This document shows, one piece after another, positions 8,614 through 17,078 of a stretch of DNA of 64,000 nucleotides (within the stretch, counting starts at the first letter, position 1; the number at the start of each line of letters is the position of its first letter). The stretch spans positions 5,414,501 through 5,478,500 of the forward strand of contig NZ_CP012109.1 in assembly GCF_000280925.3 (NCBI RefSeq). The letters are read 5' to 3'. Under the pieces are notes generated by a model, which did no database searches, was not told the DNA's origin, and worked only from the letters and a program-made list of their open reading frames with translations. Source of the stretch: Myxococcus hansupus (GTDB lineage: Bacteria; Myxococcota; Myxococcia; Myxococcales; Myxococcaceae). Made by a program: the position numbers and the translations under genes.

Positions 8614-9588
8614 ATGGCAGCTCCGTCCGCATCGAGGATAGAGTCCCCCGCCGCGCGCGTCGCGCTCCTGTTCATCGATGGTGTGGGCATTGGCCGAAAG
8701 GACCCGGCCATCAATCCGCTCGCCCACCGGGAGCACCTGCTCTCCCACTTCGAGGACGCCCCGAGCCCGCCCCTGCCCCATTCGGGCCGCTGCATCCCCG
8801 TGGACACCACCTTCGGCGTCCCCGGGCGGCCCCAGTCCGCGTCCAACCAGACGGCCATCCTCACGGGGGACCCGGCCCCCGTGCTGCTGGGCCGCCACGT
8901 GCTCGGGTACCCCAATGCGCCGCTGCGGGGGTTGATGGCGGACCGCTCCATCGTCCGGAGGCTGGGCGCCGCGGGCCGCACCGCCACCTTCGCCAACGCC
9001 TACCCCGCGCCCTACCTGGACGCGCTGGGCGTCCCCCGCCGGCCCAGCCATTCGCCGCCGGAGTTCGTCCTCGCGCCCGAGGCCCGCCGCAAGGTGAGGC
9101 CCTCCGCCTCCAAGCTGGCCTTCGCCGCGGGCGGCGTCCCCCTGCGGACGCTCGATGACGCCCGCGCCGGGGACGGCCTCACCCACGACATCACCGGCGC
9201 CAGCGCCCGGGCCTACGGACTGCCCGCGCCGGAGCGCTCGCCCGAGGAAGCCGCCGCCATTTTCTGGAAGGTGGCCTCGGGCGCGGACTTCACCTTCTTC
9301 GAACACTACCTGGCGGACGAGGCCGGCCACGCCCAGGACTGGACGGCGGCCCTGGCCGCGCTCGACGCCTTCGACGCCTTCACCCGCGCGGTGGCGGCCT
9401 CCCGGCCCGCCGGCGCCCGCGTGCTGGTGTGCAGCGACCACGGCAACGTGGAGGACCTGTCCACGCGAGGCCACACGCTTCACCCCGTCCCCGTGCTCTA
9501 CTTCGGCCCACCCGCGCCCGAGGTGGAGTCCTTCTCCACCGTGGCCGACGTCGGACGCGCGGTGCTGAGCTGGTTGGGTGCGGAGTGA
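8614..9588 (+). CDS. Alkaline-phosphatase-superfamily metalloenzyme (phosphoglycerate-mutase-like)
   Basis: A protein of about 324 residues with the two-metal alkaline phosphatase/iPGM fold. The first metal ligand lies in ALLFIDGVGIG, the nucleophile is probably in SASNQTAILTG, and late ligands are in FEHYLADEAGHAQD and the hallmark CSDHGNVEDLS. It is shorter than cofactor-independent phosphoglycerate mutase (about 510 residues), so it lacks the inserted transferase domain and is more likely a phosphatase or related enzyme. A GTG at 8590 is an alternative start that overlaps the DUF1801 gene. Its stop overlaps the next gene's GTG by four bases. Confidence 0.85.
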   Translation: MAAPSASRIESPAARVALLFIDGVGIGRKDPAINPLAHREHLLSHFEDAPSPPLPHSGRCIPVDTTFGVPGRPQSASNQTAILTGDPAPVLLGRHVLGYPNAPLRGLMADRSIVRRLGAAGRTATFANAYPAPYLDALGVPRRPSHSPPEFVLAPEARRKVRPSASKLAFAAGGVPLRTLDDARAGDGLTHDITGASARAYGLPAPERSPEEAAAIFWKVASGADFTFFEHYLADEAGHAQDWTAALAALDAFDAFTRAVAASRPAGARVLVCSDHGNVEDLSTRGHTLHPVPVLYFGPPAPEVESFSTVADVGRAVLSWLGAE

Positions 9589-10505
9589 ATGGAGTCGTGA
9601 CTTCACGAGCCGACATTCTCGGGCGCCCCGGCTGGGTGGCGGCGCTGCTCGTCCTCGGGCTGCTCAGCGGGTGCGCCAGCGTGCGCAGCACCCGGGTGCA
9701 GTTGGAGCCGGGCCAGGGCGCCGCCGCGCGCATGCCCGCGGGCACGAGCATCGACATCGAGTTCCAGCCGCGGGACGCCGACGCCGCGGCGCAGGTCCGG
9801 CTGGCCGTGGAGCGCGCCATTCCCCGGCTCATGCGCTGGGGGAACTTCGACGACCGCGTCACCATCGTCGTCCACCCGAACCATGCCGCGCTGGAGCGCG
9901 CCGCCAACCGCCGCGGCCATGACTTCCTCCGCGCGTGGGCGCGGTACGAGCAGATTGAAGTCCAGAGCCCTCGCACGTGGACGTCCCGGGGTGCCAGCCA
10001 GGCCCAGGTGGACGAGCTGCTGCTGCACGAGCTCACCCACAGCCTGATGTACCAGATCGCCTCGGACCGGCTCGGCTGGACACGCAAGCGCATTCCCCTC
10101 TGGTTCCGCGAAGGCATGGCCTCGTACACCGCCGAGCAGGGCTACCGGCTCTCCAGCCTCGAGGACCTGGAACACTTCTGGCGCACCCACCCCAATGCGG
10201 ACCCGCTGTCCCAAGCGGACGCGCTGTACCAGGCGGAGAGCGGCATCGTGTACGGCGCCGCCCACCACGCCTTCACCTTCCTGGTGCGCCGCTACGGCGA
10301 GGAGGCCGTGAAGTCGGTGCTCCAGGGCATGGACCGAGGCCCCGACTTCGACCAGGCCTTCCGTCAGGCCGTGGGCCTCCCGCCGGAGAACTTCCTTCAA
10401 GACTTCCGGCGGTATGTCCAGTTGCGCGGCTTCAAGGGCGCCAGGCCACTCCGGCCTCCCCAGCCACGTCCCGCCCGGCTCGTACCTCTGCCTACTCCGC
10501 AGTGA
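9585..10505 (+). CDS. Zinc metallopeptidase lipoprotein, MA-like (gluzincin)
   Basis: A protein of 306 residues. The N-terminus is a lipoprotein signal peptide ending in LLSGC, so it should be anchored in the envelope. The catalytic motif is LLHELTHSLMY (HExxH), and WFREGMASYTAE about 35 residues later supplies the third zinc ligand, as in the peptidase MA-like group. GTG at 9585 overlaps the previous stop (translational coupling); GTG at 9597 is a second possible start. The pairing with a phosphatase-fold enzyme suggests one transcript, but a shared pathway is not evident. Confidence 0.85.
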   Translation: MNGVVTSRADILGRPGWVAALLVLGLLSGCASVRSTRVQLEPGQGAAARMPAGTSIDIEFQPRDADAAAQVRLAVERAIPRLMRWGNFDDRVTIVVHPNHAALERAANRRGHDFLRAWARYEQIEVQSPRTWTSRGASQAQVDELLLHELTHSLMYQIASDRLGWTRKRIPLWFREGMASYTAEQGYRLSSLEDLEHFWRTHPNADPLSQADALYQAESGIVYGAAHHAFTFLVRRYGEEAVKSVLQGMDRGPDFDQAFRQAVGLPPENFLQDFRRYVQLRGFKGARPLRPPQPRPARLVPLPTPQ

Positions 10506-10636
10506 GGCGGCGCGAGCACGTCCGCGGTTTCAGAAATTGAACACATGAGGCATCGTAGGGCCCACGAACCATTCTCATGAATTGGGAATTTGGGAATCGC
10601 TGGATTTGACGGGTCCGGCGTCGAGGGACATGCACC

Positions 10637-11623
10637 ATGGAGCAGGAACGCCCCCTGCAGCATCCGCCAGGCTCGGTGTCGGATTCGCGGTCCCTGCGTG
10701 AACGGCTGAGCTCCTCCCTGGCGAAGCTGGAGCGCCTGAGCGCCGGTGAAGACGTGCCCGAGGCGGTCCGCGCGGAGCTGGCTTCGCTCCAGGGCCTGCG
10801 CGGTGAGCTGGAGACGTTGCTCAAGCACCGGACGCTGTCGCTCAGCCACCTCGCCGCGGGCCTCGCGCACGAAATCAACAACCCGCTCGCCTACACGACG
10901 GGGAATCTCGAATACCTCCAGCAGCGGCTGAACAGCCACCCATTGCCGGCGTCCCTCGCCGACGAGTGCCAGCAGGTGCTGGACGAGGCCTTGGAGGGTG
11001 CGCAGCACATCCACCGCGTCGTCGCGGACCTGCGGGCCCTGTCCATGGGCGACACCGGCGTCGAGCGCCCCGTGGATCTCCAGTCGGTCCTGGAACGCAC
11101 GCTCCGAATGGCCGCCAGCCAGCTCCGCCACCGTGCGCGCGTGGTGCGGGCCTACGCGCCGGACGTGCCGCGCGTGCTGGGCACGGAGACGAAGCTGGGC
11201 CAGGTGGCGCTCAACCTCGTGCTCAACGCGGTGCAGGCCCTTCCGGAGGGCCGCACCTCCGAGCATCAACTGACGCTCGGCCTCCGGGAGGAGGAGCGCG
11301 GCGTGGTGCTGTCCATCACCGACACCGGCCCGGGCATCCCCACCGAGGTGCTCCCCCACATCTTCGACCCGTTCTTCACCACGCGGAACGAAGGCATGGG
11401 CATGGGGCTGGCCATCTGCCGCGACATCGTCACCGCGATGGGCGGCGCCATCCGCGTGCTCAGCACGCCGGGCCACGGCACGACGGTGGAAATCACGCTG
11501 CGGCGCGCGCAGCCCGCCCGGCCCCCGGAGGCCCCACAGCCGGAGAGGCCTTCACCGCGCCGCCGCATCGAGCACGCGGCTACGGCTTGCGCGCCGGAGC
11601 CTCCAGCGCCGCGGGGCTGGTGA
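10637..11623 (+). CDS. Soluble sensor histidine kinase
   Basis: A 328-residue kinase without membrane segments. Residues 1-60 form a likely coiled coil. The H-box is LSHLAAGLAHEINNPLAY (phospho-accepting His about 79). The ATP-binding domain is complete: N-box VALNLVLNAVQAL, G1 ITDTGPGIP, F-box HIFDPFFTTR and G2 GMGMGLAI. Having no sensor domain, it probably takes its signal from a partner protein. The last 44 bases overlap the convergent TldD gene. The intergenic stretch before it holds a doubled TTGGGAAT word. Confidence 0.9.
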   Translation: MEQERPLQHPPGSVSDSRSLRERLSSSLAKLERLSAGEDVPEAVRAELASLQGLRGELETLLKHRTLSLSHLAAGLAHEINNPLAYTTGNLEYLQQRLNSHPLPASLADECQQVLDEALEGAQHIHRVVADLRALSMGDTGVERPVDLQSVLERTLRMAASQLRHRARVVRAYAPDVPRVLGTETKLGQVALNLVLNAVQALPEGRTSEHQLTLGLREEERGVVLSITDTGPGIPTEVLPHIFDPFFTTRNEGMGMGLAICRDIVTAMGGAIRVLSTPGHGTTVEITLRRAQPARPPEAPQPERPSPRRRIEHAATACAPEPPAPRGW

Positions 11624-13304
11624 GGATGGGCGGCCGGTCCTTGCCCTCCATGGTGCGCTGGAGCTCCAGCTCCTGGAGCAGCATGGCGGGCGCCACGGTG
11701 GACACCGGCACGTTGCCGCTCTCCGCGCCGCAGAAGCCGTTGAAGACGCCCTGCTTCTGGCCCGAGGCCAGGATGCGGTTCACCGCCGACAGCGGCGTGC
11801 CCACGATTTCCACGCCGCGCACCAGCGTCTCCTTCCCCGTCTTCACGTCCACCCGGTACACCATGCGCGGCACGCCCTTGAACGCCTGATAGCCGTAGCT
11901 GGACGTGTTGGTGTTGCCGCCGGTGATGTCGCGGATGATGAGGCCGTACGGCTTGCCCTGACGCTTCGCCTCGGCGATCAGCCGCTTCTTCAGCTCCGCG
12001 TCGCTCACGCCATTCGTGCTCTCCACCAGCAGGTTCGCCATGCGCGCCACGGGCTTGAGGTTGCCCTGGCTGCGGCCATGGCCGTTCGACTGGAGGAAGC
12101 CCTCCACGGGACGGCGGCCCTGGAGGTAGTTGCGCAGCACGCCCTTCTCCACCAGCGTCACCCGCTGGCCGCGCACGCCCTCCTCGTCGAAGAGGTAGTA
12201 GCCATTGAGCGGCTCACCGTGGAGCACGCGGCGCGTGGGGTCGTCGTGGATGGAGATGAACGACGGCAGCACCTGCTTGCCCACCTGCCCCTTGAACGTC
12301 TTGCCCTCGCTTTCGCCGCCCTGCCGGTCGCCTTCGAGCCGGTGGCCCACGGCCTCATGGAAAAGCACCCCCGCGGCCTCCGGCGCGAGGATGGCGGGGC
12401 CCGTGTACGGGTCGATGGCGGGCGCTGCGCGCAGGGCCAGCAGCTCCTCGACGATGGTGTCCGCGGCCTTCACCAGGCGCGCCTCGTCCGGGAGCCCCGC
12501 CTCCGTGGGCGAATAGAAGTTGCGTGAGTTGTCCAGGAGCTGCCCGTCCGGCGCGCGCGTGACGGCGGAGACGTGCAGGCCGTACAGCGTCTCCTCGGTG
12601 ATGATGCGGCTGCCTTCCGACGACACGAACAGCCGCGTCACCTTGTCCTGGGTGATGCGCACCTCCGAGTCGAACAGCTCCGGGTGCGCGTTGAAGCGCG
12701 CGGACACGTCACGCGACACCTTCACCCACCGCTCGCGGTCGAACGGCGCGCTCACCGGAGGTTCGGTGTGCTGCACGGGCTTCTCGCGCGAGAAGGACGG
12801 TGGACGCTTCGGGTCCTCCACCGCGTAGACGTCCTCGCCCTTCTTCTTCAGGTATTGGAAGAGCGCGGACTTGAACTTCTCGTCGGTGATGAGCCACAGC
12901 GAGGTGCGAAGGGCCAGCGGGGAATCATCCAGCGGGCCTTCCTTGCGCGACACATAGCTGGTGCCCTTGCTGGAGAAGCTGAACTCGAGCCCCTCCTCCA
13001 CCGAGCTGTCGAAGTCATAGTCACCGACGCGCACGTCGACGTACAGCTTCCGCTCGCGGTAGCCGTCGTCCATGAACAGCGCCCCGTAGCGCGCGGCGAC
13101 CGCGTACGACACGTAGTCCTTGAGCTGGTAGCTCATGAAGTACGGGGGCTCGTGGTTCTGCATCTTCAACTGCTGGTGGTTGCGCGACAGCTCGGCGGAC
13201 ATCGCGTCGAGCAGCGTCACGCGTGCGTCCGGCACGGGCGCCGCCGCCGTCAGCAGCGCCGAGACCGCCAGCAGGGGAAACACGGGTCGAAGGAGGGCTT
13301 GCAC
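11580..13304 (-). CDS. Secreted TldD/PmbA family protein
   Basis: A 574-residue member of the TldD/PmbA family (U62 metalloprotease-like). The TldD signature is VLFHEAVGHRLEGD, an HExxxH zinc-binding motif, and the C-terminal part has GYQAFKGVPRMVYRVDV and NGFCGAESGNVPVS. Unlike E. coli TldD, it begins with a signal peptide (LLRPVFPLLAVSALLTAAAP), so it should be exported. The GTG at 13304 follows a GGGGA-like site and gives that signal peptide at the very N-terminus; an upstream ATG at 13355 would bury it. Cytoplasmic TldD works as a TldD/TldE dimer; no partner is adjacent. Confidence 0.88.
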   Translation of the reverse strand: MQALLRPVFPLLAVSALLTAAAPVPDARVTLLDAMSAELSRNHQQLKMQNHEPPYFMSYQLKDYVSYAVAARYGALFMDDGYRERKLYVDVRVGDYDFDSSVEEGLEFSFSSKGTSYVSRKEGPLDDSPLALRTSLWLITDEKFKSALFQYLKKKGEDVYAVEDPKRPPSFSREKPVQHTEPPVSAPFDRERWVKVSRDVSARFNAHPELFDSEVRITQDKVTRLFVSSEGSRIITEETLYGLHVSAVTRAPDGQLLDNSRNFYSPTEAGLPDEARLVKAADTIVEELLALRAAPAIDPYTGPAILAPEAAGVLFHEAVGHRLEGDRQGGESEGKTFKGQVGKQVLPSFISIHDDPTRRVLHGEPLNGYYLFDEEGVRGQRVTLVEKGVLRNYLQGRRPVEGFLQSNGHGRSQGNLKPVARMANLLVESTNGVSDAELKKRLIAEAKRQGKPYGLIIRDITGGNTNTSSYGYQAFKGVPRMVYRVDVKTGKETLVRGVEIVGTPLSAVNRILASGQKQGVFNGFCGAESGNVPVSTVAPAMLLQELELQRTMEGKDRPPILTSPAALEAPARKP

Positions 13305-13352
13305 GTCCCCGACACTAGCCCATCCACTCCACGTTACGAGCAGCTCCGCGCT

Positions 13353-13379
13353 CACGGATGCCGCCAGGCGGAATCCGTG
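13353..13379. terminator. Hairpin between the tldD-like and dehydrogenase genes
   Basis: CACGGAT pairs with ATCCGTG and CCGCC with GGCGG, giving a long stem broken by one mismatch. It lies 3' of the dehydrogenase gene and 5' of the TldD-like gene on the reverse strand. No T-run follows. Confidence 0.4.
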
Positions 13380-13391
13380 AACGAGAGGCCC

Positions 13392-13420
13392 CCCGCCCGG
13401 AGGGTCGGTTTCCGGGCGGG
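13392..13420 (-). terminator. Hairpin downstream of the UDP-sugar dehydrogenase gene
   Basis: CCCGCCCGGA and TCCGGGCGGG form a perfect 10-bp stem with a nine-base loop, 13 bases after the dehydrogenase stop codon. There is no U-rich tail, so its termination strength is uncertain. Confidence 0.5.
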
Positions 13421-13432
13421 CGGCGTGTACTG

Positions 13433-14761
13433 TCAGGCCTTGGTCACTTTTTCGCGGCCCTTGCTCACGCCCTTGGTGGCGTTGCGCGTATCGATGACGA
13501 CCTTGGAGCGGTCCACCACCATGGCGTAGTCGATGTCCGAGTGGTCCGTGAGGATGAGGACCGCGTCGTACTGACCCAGCGTCTCCGGCTTCAGCGGCAC
13601 GGACTTCATCTCCATGTTGAAGCCGTGGCCCTTGTGCAGCTCGGGGACGTACGGGTCGTGGTACGACAGCTCCGCGCCCTTCTCCGCCAGCAGCGTCATG
13701 ATGCGCAGCGACGGACTCTCACGCATGTCGTCGATGTCCTTCTTGTACGCCGCACCCAGGCAGAGGACCTTCGCGCCGTTGAGCGTCTGCTTGTTCTGGT
13801 TCAGCGCCTCCATCGTGCGCTGCACCACGTAGTACGGCATCTGCCAGTTCACCTCGCCGGCCAGCTCGATGAACTTGGTGTGGAACTCGTACTCGCGCGC
13901 CTTCCACGTCAGGTAGAACGGGTCAATGGGGATGCAGTGCCCACCGAGGCCCGGGCCCGGGAAGAAGGGCATGAAGCCGAACGGCTTGGTGCTCGCCGCC
14001 TGGATGGCCTCCCACACGTCCACGCCCATGCGGTCGCAGAGCATCTTCATCTCGTTGACCATGGCGATGTTGACGCAGCGGAAGATGTTCTCCAGCAGCT
14101 TGGTCAACTCCGCTACGCGCGTGGAGGACACCGGCACCACTTCCTTCAGCGCGCTGCCGTAGAGGGCCGCGGCCACCTCGGAGCACTCGGGCGAGTAGCC
14201 ACCGACGATCTTGGGAATCGTCTTGGTGTTGAAGCTCTTGTTGCCCGGGTCCTCGCGCTCGGGGCTGAAGGCCAGGTAGAAGTCCTTGCCCGCCTTGAGC
14301 CCATTCTTCTCCAGCAGCGGCTTGAGCACTTCCTCCGTCGTCCCCGGATACGTGGTGGACTCCAGGATGAAGAGCTGTCCAGGACGCACGTGCGGCGCGA
14401 GCGCCTCACCCGTCTGGATGATGTAGCTCATGTCCGGCTCACGCGACGCCGTGAGCGGCGTGGGCACGCAGATGATGACGCAGTCCATGTCCTTCGCCTT
14501 GGCGAAGTCCGAGGTGGCCTTCAGCTTGCCCGACTTGCTCAGCTCCGACAGCGGCGCGCTGGGGATGTGCTTGATGTAGCTCTCCCCCTTCTCAATCTTT
14601 TCGATTTTCCGCTTGTCGACATCGAGCCCCATGACAGGGAAGCCCGCCTCCGCGAACGCCATGCCCAGCGGAAGACCGACGTAGCCAAGCCCGACCACAC
14701 CCACCCTCGCGTCCCGCTTCTTGATGCGATCCAGCAGCGGGCTGCTCACCATCACCCTCAT
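13433..14761 (-). CDS. UDP-glucose/GDP-mannose dehydrogenase family protein
   Basis: A 442-residue nucleotide-sugar dehydrogenase that makes a UDP-uronic acid by two successive NAD-dependent oxidations. The Rossmann motif is VGVVGLGYVGLPLG; the central domain has ESTTYPGTTEEVL and FSPEREDPGN; the catalytic cysteine is in GLGGHCIPIDPFY. The LAFSPERxxPG and STTYPGT pattern resembles UDP-N-acetylglucosamine dehydrogenases (WbpA/WecC type) rather than simple UDP-glucose enzymes. The ATG at 14761 has an AGGAGAGG site upstream. With the heparinase-like gene just upstream it points to acidic polysaccharide metabolism. Confidence 0.93.
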   Translation of the reverse strand: MRVMVSSPLLDRIKKRDARVGVVGLGYVGLPLGMAFAEAGFPVMGLDVDKRKIEKIEKGESYIKHIPSAPLSELSKSGKLKATSDFAKAKDMDCVIICVPTPLTASREPDMSYIIQTGEALAPHVRPGQLFILESTTYPGTTEEVLKPLLEKNGLKAGKDFYLAFSPEREDPGNKSFNTKTIPKIVGGYSPECSEVAAALYGSALKEVVPVSSTRVAELTKLLENIFRCVNIAMVNEMKMLCDRMGVDVWEAIQAASTKPFGFMPFFPGPGLGGHCIPIDPFYLTWKAREYEFHTKFIELAGEVNWQMPYYVVQRTMEALNQNKQTLNGAKVLCLGAAYKKDIDDMRESPSLRIMTLLAEKGAELSYHDPYVPELHKGHGFNMEMKSVPLKPETLGQYDAVLILTDHSDIDYAMVVDRSKVVIDTRNATKGVSKGREKVTKA

Positions 14762-14820
14762 CGTGCTCACCTCTCCTGATGCGACGTGCCGTCCATGACG
14801 GTCACGTCCCGACCCGACAA

Positions 14821-16896
14821 TCAGCGGAAAACGACGACCCACCTCAGCCATGCCGGGGGCGTCACCTGCCCCCGGAACTCCACCGCCAGCGACGGCACCA
14901 CCCGCCCGTACCCTGGCGAATACCGCGACGGCACCAACCGCGCCGTCAATCCCTGCTCCAGCACCACCCAGGCGAGCGGAGCCCCTTCGGGGCCCAGCTC
15001 CACCACGAGCGGCTCGAACGACACCGGCTCTTCCATCACACGACCCGCGCGTGACAGGACCTGCACCTGCGGCGCCACCACACGCGCCTGTTCGTCTGGC
15101 AGATGGAATCTGCCCACCACGTCATGCCGGCCCGTGCCCACGAAGCGGTCACGTCCGGCCAGAGCGCGCTCGCCCCGGTCCAGCCGGAACGTGCGCTCGA
15201 TTCCCACCGGCGCGGCCAGCCGGCGATAGCCGTCATGCCGCACCAACAGCCTGTCCACACTCTTCCCTGGCAGGAAGGCCACCACCCGCGCCCGGGCTTC
15301 CTCGGGCAGCGCGAACAAGCGCGCCGTATCCAGGGGCGCCTGCTCCTCGCCGTCCACCTGCACCGTGTTGTGCGCCGCCGTGGAGCGAAACCAGTTCCGC
15401 GTCGCGGGCTCACGCGTATAGGTGCCCGTGCCCGGATCCACGATGACGGGGCGCCCGTCGAGGTGGAGTTCAAAAGAAAGTTTGTCGTTGTGGCTGTGTC
15501 CCCCGACTCCGCCCTGCCCCTGCTTGCCGGCGCTGACAGTGATAACGACTCCGTCGCCGCGCAAGATGTGAAAACCACCTTCCGGAAAGCTCACCGACAC
15601 GGGCGCCGGCGCGGACGCGAGCGCGGCGAAGCGCGACTGGCCAGCACGGCCCAGCAGCCACGCGGCCTCGTCCACGAGCTCGCCACCGCCCAGGCCCGCA
15701 TCGCCGAAGAGCGCCGCGCCCAGCCCCACCAGATAGCCGTGCGCGTTGTCCTCGCGCTCTCTCAGCGGGAAGACCCGGCCGGAATCATTGTCGCCAATCT
15801 GCGGCGCCAGTCCCTGCTCCGAGCACCACGCGCGCACGGCGTGGAACATGCGACGCAGCCGGGATTCATACCGGGGTCCCATGGGCACGCCCGCGCCGCG
15901 TGCAACGACATACGCCAGCGTGAACAGCTCCACCGATAAGCGGTGATAGGGAATGGAGCCCTCGAAGGACGTGCCCTCGAGGTGGACCTGCGTCTCCATC
16001 TGCTCGCGCAGGCCGCCCACCGACAGGGACAACTGCTGCGCCGCGCCCGGCAGCTCCGGGAAGAGCAGCCCTGTCACCAGCAGGCCCACGTAATTGGAGA
16101 CCAGGTGGTTGTTGGGCACCGCGCCCCGGTCCTCGAGATGCGCCTCCACCCAGGCCGTGTGGTCCGCCAGCGCGCTCAGCACCGGCACCACGAACTCCGG
16201 CCGCGCCACCTCGGGCGCGTCGGAGAACATCACCAGCGCCTGTGCCAGGTTCGCGGCGCGCAGCGCCACCTCCATGGCACACGTCCAGTGCACGCCGTGG
16301 CCCAGGGGATTCGCCTGGAGGAAGTCCAGCACCTGCGACACGAAGCCCCGCGCCAGGCGCGAGCGCGTGTCCGCCTCCGTCTCCACCCAGTAGCCCTGGC
16401 CCAGCGCCACCACGCTGTCCAGGCGGCCCATCACCCACGGATACTTGGGGTCACGCCCCGTCGCGGCGAGCGACATGCGCTCCACCGGCTCCACCGGGTA
16501 GCGGTGGCCGCTCCCCGGGTCGAGCGACCAGTCCACGGGACGGCCTTCACCGAAGGCGACCACCGTTCCAAAGATGTCCCACTCCTGCCGGAGCGCCGCC
16601 CTCGCGCGAGCCCGTGCGCGCTCGACACCGCCCGGCACCGCGCCGAGCGCCGCCAGCACCGACGGACGCTGCGAGGCTTCACACCAGATGCGCGAGGTCC
16701 GCTGGCCCAGGGCCAGCTCCACCAGCTCGGCGCCATCCGCGGCCCCGTAGGACTGGAGGAGCTGCACCTCGTCCGCGCGCTCGCGCCGACGATAGAGCGC
16801 CTGTCGCGCCACACCCTGGACACGTCGTACCGCGCTCCGCGCCAGTCCTGCTGGTGCGAGTCGAGCGATCGCCGCGTAGTAATCGAGAGTCCCCAT
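14821..16896 (-). CDS. Heparinase II/III-like protein
   Basis: A 691-residue protein with an alginate-lyase-like alpha/alpha toroid (about 60-400) and a beta-sandwich heparinase II/III domain (about 420-640). Diagnostic segments are PNNHLVSNYVGL, EGSIPYHRLSVELF, and GHSHNDKLSFELHLDGRPVIVDPGTGTY, followed by FRSTAAHNTVQVDGEEQ. These contain the Tyr/His residues expected of a lyase active site. No signal peptide is visible. Such proteins often sit in capsule or exopolysaccharide loci; the dehydrogenase gene 59 bases downstream on the same strand supports this. Substrate unknown. Confidence 0.87.
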   Translation of the reverse strand: MGTLDYYAAIARLAPAGLARSAVRRVQGVARQALYRRRERADEVQLLQSYGAADGAELVELALGQRTSRIWCEASQRPSVLAALGAVPGGVERARARARAALRQEWDIFGTVVAFGEGRPVDWSLDPGSGHRYPVEPVERMSLAATGRDPKYPWVMGRLDSVVALGQGYWVETEADTRSRLARGFVSQVLDFLQANPLGHGVHWTCAMEVALRAANLAQALVMFSDAPEVARPEFVVPVLSALADHTAWVEAHLEDRGAVPNNHLVSNYVGLLVTGLLFPELPGAAQQLSLSVGGLREQMETQVHLEGTSFEGSIPYHRLSVELFTLAYVVARGAGVPMGPRYESRLRRMFHAVRAWCSEQGLAPQIGDNDSGRVFPLREREDNAHGYLVGLGAALFGDAGLGGGELVDEAAWLLGRAGQSRFAALASAPAPVSVSFPEGGFHILRGDGVVITVSAGKQGQGGVGGHSHNDKLSFELHLDGRPVIVDPGTGTYTREPATRNWFRSTAAHNTVQVDGEEQAPLDTARLFALPEEARARVVAFLPGKSVDRLLVRHDGYRRLAAPVGIERTFRLDRGERALAGRDRFVGTGRHDVVGRFHLPDEQARVVAPQVQVLSRAGRVMEEPVSFEPLVVELGPEGAPLAWVVLEQGLTARLVPSRYSPGYGRVVPSLAVEFRGQVTPPAWLRWVVVFR

Positions 16897-17078
16897 TCGC
16901 CCCTTCCGCCACCCGTGCCGGATGCCGTTAGCAAGTGCCCGGCCAGAGCCCCCTTCTCAGGAATTGAGCGGGGTTGCGCGGAGCCGTCTTTCCCCCTGAC
17001 GGTAAAAAGTGGGGGGATCACACGCCCTGAAGGGAAAAGGATTTCCGATTCACGGGCCTCTCAATCCCACCCAGGGCA

